A stretch of 35,986 nucleotides of DNA from JABWBR01 sp036741235 (GTDB taxonomy: Bacteria; Bacteroidota; Bacteroidia; Chitinophagales; Saprospiraceae): the NCBI GenBank assembly GCA_036741235.1, contig DAINSQ010000029.1, positions 1 to 35,986 of the forward strand, in the 5' to 3' direction. Position 1 is the stretch's first letter; every line of letters starts with the position of its first letter. The translations under genes and the position numbers were made by a program. Below, in pieces: positions 15,778 through 23,238 of this stretch. The notes beneath the pieces were generated by a model. It had not been told where the DNA came from and did no database searches. It saw nothing but the letters and a program-made list of their open reading frames with translations.

Positions 15778-16683
15778 TTATAACGTTTGTTTTACCAAAC
15801 TCATAATGTATTCCAGGTTTGCATCATCCTCTACCTGTACCTGATAATCTCCTTTGCCGTAATGCCCGATTTTAGATACATCCCGAGCTATAAATTTGGG
15901 ATCGTCTAATTGATCAACTTTCTTATTTATCGTAATGTTCAGTTTCTTTTTTTGAATTTCCATGCTTACCAATGTCAAATTTCCTTTATCAAAATTTATC
16001 CAATACTTATGGGGGACAACTGAAATCCCATCTGATAAGTTTATGATAGATGTTTTAAATTTCTCATATAATTCACCTGTTATTTCCGAAGCCTTATCAA
16101 TATGGTCTTGTTCTGTATAGACTTTTATTTCCTCCGTTACTTTCCTGAGCGATTGGTTTTGCTGCGTGAGGGGCTTGATGCTCTCGGCAGAAGCAGACTT
16201 TTTAATGAGGTTGATGGCAATGGTATCATTCTCATATTGTTTTACTTCCCATAGCTCAATGGCAATATCTTTGAAATTGGTTGCCTGTATTTGATTTTCG
16301 GTGAAACTGGGTGACACAAAAGCTACCCGGGTTTGGCTCCAATCCACATCTTCTCTTTTCAAATTTCGTTTCAGGCTTTCATTGTACTCTACAATAAAAT
16401 CAGCCTTATTTTCCAGCATGAGGCTCAGATAAGTGAAGCCTTGATCTACTACACTGATATTTTTATCCCGTTTGTATTCGATGATAATAAAAGCACAAGC
16501 CTGTGGGTCATAAGCAAGGGTATCTATCCGCTTGTTCTTGATGGCAAACTCACGCTTTACCAGTTCCAGCCCCATAATACCGGACAGGTTTGCTTCAAAG
16601 ACTTTCTGAATGTCTTTTTCCAGTTTGAAGGGTTTTTCTTTTACCTCCTTGAGTATGCCGGATTGATTTTGATACAGTGCCAT
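15778..16683 (-). CDS. DUF5655-type protein with PD-(D/E)XK nuclease-like domain, BREX-linked
   Basis: A 301-residue protein, last in the BREX operon. The N-terminal half has a PD-(D/E)XK-like core: KRIDTLAYDP (Asp in the conserved position), then FIIIEYKRD (E-x-K), followed by a DQGFTYLSLML helix as in DNA-binding nuclease-fold proteins of the EndA/NucS-like group. The C-terminal 100 residues resemble DUF5655 (KTSIINLSD, PHKYWINF, DVSKIGHYGKGDYQV). ATG 16683 lies 17 bp after the brxL stop; an upstream TTG at 16728 would overlap brxL. It is not a standard type 1 BREX component. Nuclease activity is inferred from the motif only. Confidence 0.75.
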   Translation of the reverse strand: MALYQNQSGILKEVKEKPFKLEKDIQKVFEANLSGIMGLELVKREFAIKNKRIDTLAYDPQACAFIIIEYKRDKNISVVDQGFTYLSLMLENKADFIVEYNESLKRNLKREDVDWSQTRVAFVSPSFTENQIQATNFKDIAIELWEVKQYENDTIAINLIKKSASAESIKPLTQQNQSLRKVTEEIKVYTEQDHIDKASEITGELYEKFKTSIINLSDGISVVPHKYWINFDKGNLTLVSMEIQKKKLNITINKKVDQLDDPKFIARDVSKIGHYGKGDYQVQVEDDANLEYIMSLVKQTL

Positions 16684-16700
16684 ATTGAAAATAGTAAATG

Positions 16701-18752
16701 CTAATCGAGGATTGCTTTTATCAAGCAATCCTTCATGTCTGTATAATACTGAATATTGATTTTGGTAATCATTTCGTCTGAAAGTTCATTCAATTGCTTC
16801 CTTGCATTAAGTGGAATGAGTAATGTGGTAGCTCCTTTCTCCACGGCAAGTTCCGCCAGGTTGACTGCATTGTAGATGGTATCCAATGACCCGCCAAGAT
16901 TGAGTTGGCCAACAATAACTAATCCGCCTTTTATATTCTTTTCGAGAATAGAACTGCAAAGCCCCATCAAAACTGCCATACCCATACCGTTACCGCTTTT
17001 CGATGCATCAAATGCCCGCAACTGAACTGAAAATTCGTGAGAACGAGGATCTCTGTCGCCAATCAATTCTTTTGCTTTGCTGTACAGGTTTTGCTCTGCA
17101 TAGCGAACACTTTCCTGAAAAGCGGGCGGCGCCGGCTTATTGAGAATTTTTACGCCGTAGCCGGGGCCCGAATTGATTTCTATTTTATAGAGACCGGTGG
17201 TTTCCTCATGACTACCGCCCATGTTCATCGTCCAGATTTGACCTGGAGGCATGGGATCTTCGCCAATGGTGTTCTCGCTGTGTATTTCCGGGGTAGTAAC
17301 AAAGGTTTCAACGCCATCTTCTCCAATACGGTAACTGAAATGCGTATTTCTAAACTCTGCTGAGCCCACCCGTTTCTGTTGCTCTTTCACTCTTCTTCTG
17401 TACTCCAACGCAATTTTCACAGCCCACTCAAGCAACTCGTCCGAAACAGGTACTTCTGGATTTGGCTGCATGAGTTTTAATAAGCCGTTTAGTGTTTTAT
17501 TTACTGCTGTGGTATCACGACCGCTTAATGCCCCCCCATAATCTATTCGGGGCAGTACGGATGATAATCGACTGGTATCTCTCAGGCGGGTCCAACATTC
17601 TGCCAAAAAATCACTTACCAGGCCAAAGTGCTCAGTGAAATAGGTTTTGTTCAGCTTTGGAAAATCCCAACCGGGAACAAAAGCATGTATGCGATCCATG
17701 AAGGCCGTATCATCCCGCATTTCCTTTGGCATGGGACCAAACAAGTGACTAACTCGTTGTTGGTGCTCTACATCCACATCGAAGTTGCCTACCATGGCAA
17801 TACCACCGTCTGCACGGATTGGTTCTTTTCCACGACTAAACTCTCCGCTTTCCATATATCCTTTCATGATGTTTACACCATCCTTCTGGTCGAAGGAAAT
17901 GCCGGATACCTCATCAAAACACACCACATCGTATTTGCATACCAAACCTCTTTCGCCACTGCCCATGTTCACAAACATTTTGGCCACCGTGGCTTTGCCG
18001 CCTGATACCAAATGGGAATAGGGTGAAATCTGCTGATATAAGTGTGATTTTCCCGTTCCTCTTGGGCCTAATTCCACGAGGTTATAATTGCGTTCTACGA
18101 AAGGTATCATCCGCACAAACAGCACATGTTTAGCTTTCTCTGTCATGGCAGCAGGTTCCATACCCACACTTCGTATGAGAAAGTCTTCCCATTCTTCAAG
18201 CGTAAAATACTCCCTTCCTTTGTACAGCACATCCAGCACATTGCGTTGCGATAGCTGAATGGGTCGTATATTGGCTATTCCAAACGGGCGACCGTTGTTT
18301 TCCTGGGCAATGGCTGCATCATACTCCAGTTCTATTTCCGCATAGAAACCGCCTGTGAGCATACGATCATTGGAACTGACCATCTCAGGTGAAATTCGGA
18401 CTTTATTGAGCTGTAAACTGGGCAAGGTAGCCACGTAACTATCTGAAGCGGCATCCAAACGAGCGGTAATGATATCAATGAGTTTGATAGCCCCTTTCTC
18501 CCTGGCTTTTGATTTGAAATACTCCTCTTCACCAGGCCTAACGGTGCGGTCTTGCAACTGCCGCTTTACAATTTCCAGGCCTTCCTGAATCTCGGCTTCA
18601 TTGGTGGTAGCGCAATACCTGCCCAACAGAAATTCAATAACATAGGTGGGAACAGGATAGGTTTTGCGGAATTGCTCCAGCAAATCCTTCCGAACAATGT
18701 AGCCTTCAAAGGCCTTGGCTGCTATCTGGTCTATTTTATCTAATTCCATCAT
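16701..18752 (-). CDS. brxL: BREX protein BrxL (AAA+ with Lon-like C-terminal domain)
   Basis: A 683-residue protein with the BrxL N-terminal region, an AAA+ core (Walker A GPRGTGKS 229-236; Walker B VVCFDEV 276-282; GNFDVDVEHQQRVSHLFGPMP near the sensor region) and a C-terminal Lon-protease-like fold (about 577-683). BrxL is essential for phage restriction in several type 1 BREX systems and assembles on DNA; it was first annotated as a Lon-like protease. Here the place of the Lon catalytic serine reads SGNGMG (586-591), and the aligned lysine also appears absent, so peptidase activity looks unlikely. It starts 8 bp after the pglZ stop. The start is MMELDK; either Met could be used. Confidence 0.95.
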   Translation of the reverse strand: MMELDKIDQIAAKAFEGYIVRKDLLEQFRKTYPVPTYVIEFLLGRYCATTNEAEIQEGLEIVKRQLQDRTVRPGEEEYFKSKAREKGAIKLIDIITARLDAASDSYVATLPSLQLNKVRISPEMVSSNDRMLTGGFYAEIELEYDAAIAQENNGRPFGIANIRPIQLSQRNVLDVLYKGREYFTLEEWEDFLIRSVGMEPAAMTEKAKHVLFVRMIPFVERNYNLVELGPRGTGKSHLYQQISPYSHLVSGGKATVAKMFVNMGSGERGLVCKYDVVCFDEVSGISFDQKDGVNIMKGYMESGEFSRGKEPIRADGGIAMVGNFDVDVEHQQRVSHLFGPMPKEMRDDTAFMDRIHAFVPGWDFPKLNKTYFTEHFGLVSDFLAECWTRLRDTSRLSSVLPRIDYGGALSGRDTTAVNKTLNGLLKLMQPNPEVPVSDELLEWAVKIALEYRRRVKEQQKRVGSAEFRNTHFSYRIGEDGVETFVTTPEIHSENTIGEDPMPPGQIWTMNMGGSHEETTGLYKIEINSGPGYGVKILNKPAPPAFQESVRYAEQNLYSKAKELIGDRDPRSHEFSVQLRAFDASKSGNGMGMAVLMGLCSSILEKNIKGGLVIVGQLNLGGSLDTIYNAVNLAELAVEKGATTLLIPLNARKQLNELSDEMITKINIQYYTDMKDCLIKAILD

Positions 18753-18760
18753 CGTATATT

Positions 18761-21079
18761 TTAATCGCCACCTACTGTGGTTGATTTTTTATCTAAAATC
18801 CGTTCGTTTTCATCCATTAATACAATGGTAGCGGCCTGGTATTCTGCAGCATCATCTACCATCAAAGTAACTGTATTGCTTTTCGTGGTTTTGTTTCTCG
18901 ACAGCACTATAGATGTCTTTGCATCATTGTATTTGGTGCGGATATCAACCAGAAAGCCATCGGGCGCGCCGCTGGTGTTGATGGTACATTTCAGGTTGAC
19001 CCATTTTACCGCTTGAATATTTGTGCTGATGCGTTGAGTATTTGAATTTTCAACAGTTATAATGGGGGTCAGGCACTCGTGAATAGAGATGCCGCCATGA
19101 GCATATTCTTCATTAGCTTTAAAAAAGGAAATACCAGGTGCAAAAGCGATGAAGGTGGAAGGATTCCAGCGCCAGGGCAGGTGTAAAAGATCGGTGGTGG
19201 CGCCTTCTTTGATCAATGCACAACGGCCCCAACGTGTTTCAGCTAATCCTATGTCGAGCGGCGTTTTGGGAAGGCCGCCAGGTAGTAGCAACCAACCATG
19301 ATCTGTAACAATTTTGATGCGTTTGATTCCTCTTTCAAAAGCCACATCCAGAGCTTCCTGAATCTGGTCGAATAACTCCGGGATTCTTTTCACCATGCCC
19401 GCCTGTTCTTCGTGGCCTTTTGTGTCTATATCGCCTATTTCCTGCCAGTACCTGCCATCGGCCTGAATATCGTTTGCATGGGTCACAAACTTGAAATCAG
19501 CAGCCTTGAGCGCATCGCGAAACGCCTGGGTTTGCAGGTCTTTGCCGTTTTGCAAATGGGGGCGAAACTCGTTGATGGCGCTTTGGCTAGAAACTGCCAC
19601 GGCAACGGGTGACACAGAAGGCTTGGCTGTGGGGGTCAAAGAAGGAATAGCCGACCAGCATGGCTGCAAGGATACCTTTAGTTTTTGTTGGGCCAGTTTG
19701 TTAAAAAACTCTTCCGCCAATTCATACCGAAATGCATCTACAAACAAAACATAGCTCTCCGTTTCCGCCGCAGCAGTCTGACTGCTAAAGATGCCGGCAT
19801 CCTGTGCAACCAGTTTTTGAAACTTGTTAGTGATGTTTTCCAACCAGGGCCGATAAAAGAGTTGAATGACTGCTTTGACTATCGATTTATCCTTTTCCGA
19901 TTTTACAGCAGCCAATGCCTTGCGCATGTTTTGATCTACTGCAAAACCCCGGTTAATGTAATAATCCTTAATGGAATCAATGGAAACGCCAGGAAATGCT
20001 TCCTGTGATTTGGAAGCCATGGCCGTCAAATACTGCAGCGCATCTGTCAATGGCGATTTGCCCAGCTCAAACCACACCCAGTTTCTACGTGCACTGTGTT
20101 CTTTTTCCAATTCCTGCAAGATGGTCAACGCTTTTGCCGCTTCCTGTTTTGCCGCTTTTGTCAGTGCTTGTGCCAAGACTTCTTCTTTTTGCTCGTTTAC
20201 CTGCGGCCAGCTTTCCTCGGGTAAGGCAAATATGCCGGAACCCAAATCAGCAGGCTTGGCCAGGCGAAGCAGTTCTTCTATTTCAGGGTATTTGTGCGGT
20301 GCGTTGGCATACAACTGCCACACATATTTCCAGGAATTTTTCTGGGCGCCCAGCTTCTCCCCAATGGCTTTAATATTCTTGTGGTTGGGCTCAAATTCGT
20401 ATTGCGATTTGCAAAGGTTGATAAACACCTCTTGTTTTCCGGAATCCATTGTTTTCATGAAAGCATCGCCTTTGCACATCCACTTCAGAATGGCGGGGAT
20501 GATATCCGGAAACAACTGGTTGTTAAGGTAATCCGCATCTATGGTGGATTTGTAAGCCAACACCTCCCGGTCTTGGAAAATGGAGGGCAGGGTTTTCTTC
20601 AATGCCTCTTTGGTGGCATTGTCTTTGGCCACTTTGACGCCCAGCCCGTTAATGGGGTTTTCTACAAAGGCCAGTATGCTCCATTCTCTTCCGTTTTCTT
20701 GCGTGAACAACGTACCGGTATATTGATACTCCAATATGGGCTGGAAGTCGAACACTGCATTTTCTACGTTTCGCAAATCCGACTTTGCCACCCCCGGCAG
20801 GTAAATAATGGGAATCGCCTCTGAATCCCAATCGGCTTCCGGTAGCGCCCTTGCAATCATACACTTGAGCCAAATAGCAGGACCTTGTTTCCTGGCCGGG
20901 TTGTAAGTACCATAAATGAGCAATTGAGGAATGTCTTCCTGCAATACGCCGATCACTTCTGTCCATTGGTTTTCCGGATCAAGCCACAGTATAACCTCCG
21001 GCCTTACCATAACCTGACTGTTGTGGTTTTCGGCCTGTTGTAATGCCTGAACTACTTTATCGTAAATCGAACTACTCAT
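18761..21079 (-). CDS. pglZ: BREX protein PglZ (alkaline phosphatase-fold)
   Basis: A 772-residue PglZ. The alkaline-phosphatase-superfamily metal site is recognisable in YVLFVDAFRYELAEEF (about residue 444), a nucleophile region SLTPTAKPSVSPV (about 480) and IVTDHGWLLLPGG (about 593). PglZ is a core protein of BREX and DISARM-related systems, needed with PglX for methylation and defence. The frame is open upstream to 21169, but those residues overlap the ParA gene heavily; ATG 21079 (MSSSIYDKVV) overlaps the ParA stop by 8 bp (ATGAGTAG) and is the likely start. Confidence 0.95.
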   Translation of the reverse strand: MSSSIYDKVVQALQQAENHNSQVMVRPEVILWLDPENQWTEVIGVLQEDIPQLLIYGTYNPARKQGPAIWLKCMIARALPEADWDSEAIPIIYLPGVAKSDLRNVENAVFDFQPILEYQYTGTLFTQENGREWSILAFVENPINGLGVKVAKDNATKEALKKTLPSIFQDREVLAYKSTIDADYLNNQLFPDIIPAILKWMCKGDAFMKTMDSGKQEVFINLCKSQYEFEPNHKNIKAIGEKLGAQKNSWKYVWQLYANAPHKYPEIEELLRLAKPADLGSGIFALPEESWPQVNEQKEEVLAQALTKAAKQEAAKALTILQELEKEHSARRNWVWFELGKSPLTDALQYLTAMASKSQEAFPGVSIDSIKDYYINRGFAVDQNMRKALAAVKSEKDKSIVKAVIQLFYRPWLENITNKFQKLVAQDAGIFSSQTAAAETESYVLFVDAFRYELAEEFFNKLAQQKLKVSLQPCWSAIPSLTPTAKPSVSPVAVAVSSQSAINEFRPHLQNGKDLQTQAFRDALKAADFKFVTHANDIQADGRYWQEIGDIDTKGHEEQAGMVKRIPELFDQIQEALDVAFERGIKRIKIVTDHGWLLLPGGLPKTPLDIGLAETRWGRCALIKEGATTDLLHLPWRWNPSTFIAFAPGISFFKANEEYAHGGISIHECLTPIITVENSNTQRISTNIQAVKWVNLKCTINTSGAPDGFLVDIRTKYNDAKTSIVLSRNKTTKSNTVTLMVDDAAEYQAATIVLMDENERILDKKSTTVGGD

Positions 21080-22055
21080 TATTAATTTTTTCCAGTATTT
21101 TTTGCGATAGCATTTTGAAATCCTGATACGCTCTCTGCACTGCCTGATAATGCGCTCCAATGGCGCCATCGGCGGGTTTGAGCAAAAAAATCGGTTTGCG
21201 CACTTCCATAGCCATTGGAATAAGACTGTGATAGTGCTTTAATAACGAAAGACAGTTGCTATCTTCTTCTACCCTGCGGCTTGTGCTGCCGGATTCGCCC
21301 AATACGTATTCCAAAAAAACGGAAGGAATTCTATTGGCCCATTTTAAATAGGATTGTACCGGCCTGCTTTCCTTTATGCCGTGTTGCATCACTACATATC
21401 CAAGCGGCTTGATATCTCCTTGGGGTAAGGAAATATCTCTTGCCCGGTTCCGGGCACTTCGGTCTGTCCATTCCGTTTTCCAAATTTTCAGACGTTCTCC
21501 CAGGTTTCTCAAACCCTGCAACGAAAATAAATCGGCAGCCATGGGCACAACAACGTAATCGGCAGCAATTAAGGTGGCCCTGTTTAAGGCCCCAAAGTTC
21601 GGCCCCACATCTATAATACAATAATTTGCTCCGAAGGTATGGGCTTCGTTTTCAATGATTCTTGAAAAGGAAGACACAATGCGAAATGCGGCTTCGTCTC
21701 CGTCAATGCACTTGCTCCAGTTGGCACTGAGCTTGTCCTCAAACAAGGACAAGTCCAAATCACCGGCCAACAATCCAATGTTGCTGTTGATTTGATGAAT
21801 TTTAACCGGGGCAATATCGCCAATGCCCCTGTCCAGTGGCTTTATGCCGGAAACTATCGTCTCTCTATCCGTTTCCTGCTGGTAAATTCGCTCCAATTCA
21901 TCATCACTCAAAAACATGGAACTCAAATTCGCCTGCGGATCAAGATCCACCGCCAGGCATTTATGACCAAGCTCAGCCAACATGTAGGTGAAATGATACA
22001 CCAGGGTGGTTTTGCCCACGCCTCCTTTGTTGTTAAAAAATATGATTTTTTTCAT
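21072..22055 (-). CDS. ParA/Soj-like P-loop ATPase embedded in the BREX operon
   Basis: A 327-residue ParA-family ATPase. It has the deviant Walker A KGGVGKTT (10-17), the A' box VDLDPQANLS (about 37-46) and the Walker B region CIIDVGPNFGALNRATLIAADYVVVPMAADLFSLQGL (given here as two parts: CIIDVGPNFG and YVVVPMAADLFSLQGL). Unlike plasmid partition loci there is no ParB and no centromere-like repeat nearby. It starts 1 bp after the AlbA_2 gene stop and overlaps pglZ by 8 bp, so it is translated as part of the BREX message. A role in organising BREX proteins on DNA, or as a switch for its AlbA_2 partner, is speculative. Confidence 0.88.
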   Translation of the reverse strand: MKKIIFFNNKGGVGKTTLVYHFTYMLAELGHKCLAVDLDPQANLSSMFLSDDELERIYQQETDRETIVSGIKPLDRGIGDIAPVKIHQINSNIGLLAGDLDLSLFEDKLSANWSKCIDGDEAAFRIVSSFSRIIENEAHTFGANYCIIDVGPNFGALNRATLIAADYVVVPMAADLFSLQGLRNLGERLKIWKTEWTDRSARNRARDISLPQGDIKPLGYVVMQHGIKESRPVQSYLKWANRIPSVFLEYVLGESGSTSRRVEEDSNCLSLLKHYHSLIPMAMEVRKPIFLLKPADGAIGAHYQAVQRAYQDFKMLSQKILEKINNE

Positions 22056-22056
22056 G

Positions 22057-23238
22057 TTAGCGTCTTTTGAATATTTTCACCAGGAATGACGTTGGCTGGT
22101 TGGTAATGAACTCAGGTTCCGGGCTGCCATTTTTTTGCAAAGCTGCTTTGGCTCTTTTTACACCGACATTAAATTGGTTGACAAAGCCCAGATTCTTTAC
22201 AGCTTCTGATATTGCCGGATTTCGATAGTCATTTTCGTTGGGAAAGTTCTCCGGACGCGCCTTGCCGTAGAGTCCTCCTGCATTTGAAATTTCGATTCTG
22301 TCCGAAAATTCATAAAACCGAATGGGCGCATTCGATTGATAGTCTTTGTGAATGACCGCATTAAACAGCAATTCTTTTACGGCGCTCAGCGGATAACTTG
22401 CAACGTACTCGCCACCCAGCTCAGGCAATACTATTTTTACAAGATTCGCCTTGATAAATTCCTCCATCTGACCCAATTGTGTGGTTAGATCTCCCTGGAA
22501 ACTATGCTCAAAATCAAAATCGCTGGCCTCATCCTCGCCCAGAAAGCGTACGTACTGCACGTAAGCCCCGGGTACAAAAAATCTCGGATTGGTTCCAAAC
22601 ATCAGGATACCGGCATAGGTAGGACAGTCTTCTTTAAGGTCGTAAAATTTTAAGGAAGCCAACTGCTCTTTTAAATCCCGACCGTTTTCAGCTAATACAT
22701 CCGCAGCGATGGCCGAAGGTAGATACCGGAGCTTAAACAGCTCAATGCTGATATCGTCCAAGGTACTACCCTTGCAGGGCAGCACATCAAATGAACGGGC
22801 AAAAGCAGTTCTTTTCTCCGTTAAAATTCTTTCATCCGCTTCGTTGGCTATTCCCCTTCGAATACCAGCTCTGACACAAACCCTACCCTCAAATCGCACC
22901 GGAGGCAGGAAATGTGGCTGAACTTCCACAACGGCCAATTCCCCATCAGGATACTCAAATTTTGCCACAACCATACTTGGGGGCGGCACAATCCTGCCGT
23001 CCGTTCTAAAGCTCAGGAGGGTCTGAAGATTCTGCTCTGTGATCGTCATTCCGGCTTTTGTCCCATCATCATGGGCCCCAACGATCAGATAGCCCGGTTG
23101 ATTGTGGTTGGCCAAATCATTGGCAAAGGAGCAAATGGCTTCGCCAAATTTCTTTGGGTCGTTTACCGATATGGTTTTCTCTATCCGATCCTGCTCCAGT
23201 GTGGGTAACAGTCTCTCCAGTTCTTCCTTGGTTATCAT
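22057..23238 (-). CDS. AlbA_2 (Schlafen-like) and HATPase domain protein in the BREX operon
   Basis: A 393-residue protein of the COG2865-like type. The N-terminal AlbA_2/Schlafen-like domain (about 14-140) shows FGEAICSFANDLAN followed by GYLIVGAHDDG. The C-terminal GHKL-type ATPase-like domain has ELLFNAVIHKDY (about 290) and DRIEISNAGGLYG (about 312). Such proteins are often labelled ATP-dependent DNA helicase RecG-related or putative transcriptional regulators, but no helicase motif is present. The ATG overlaps the pglX stop by 4 bp (ATGA), indicating coupled translation. It is not a type 1 BREX core component; it may regulate the operon or act as an accessory effector. Confidence 0.85.
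   Translation of the reverse strand: MITKEELERLLPTLEQDRIEKTISVNDPKKFGEAICSFANDLANHNQPGYLIVGAHDDGTKAGMTITEQNLQTLLSFRTDGRIVPPPSMVVAKFEYPDGELAVVEVQPHFLPPVRFEGRVCVRAGIRRGIANEADERILTEKRTAFARSFDVLPCKGSTLDDISIELFKLRYLPSAIAADVLAENGRDLKEQLASLKFYDLKEDCPTYAGILMFGTNPRFFVPGAYVQYVRFLGEDEASDFDFEHSFQGDLTTQLGQMEEFIKANLVKIVLPELGGEYVASYPLSAVKELLFNAVIHKDYQSNAPIRFYEFSDRIEISNAGGLYGKARPENFPNENDYRNPAISEAVKNLGFVNQFNVGVKRAKAALQKNGSPEPEFITNQPTSFLVKIFKRR

Noticed and set aside
21072..22055. Plasmid or phage partition locus
   Set aside because: Only a ParA-like ATPase is present; there is no ParB, replication gene or centromere-like repeat, and the gene is embedded in the BREX operon.
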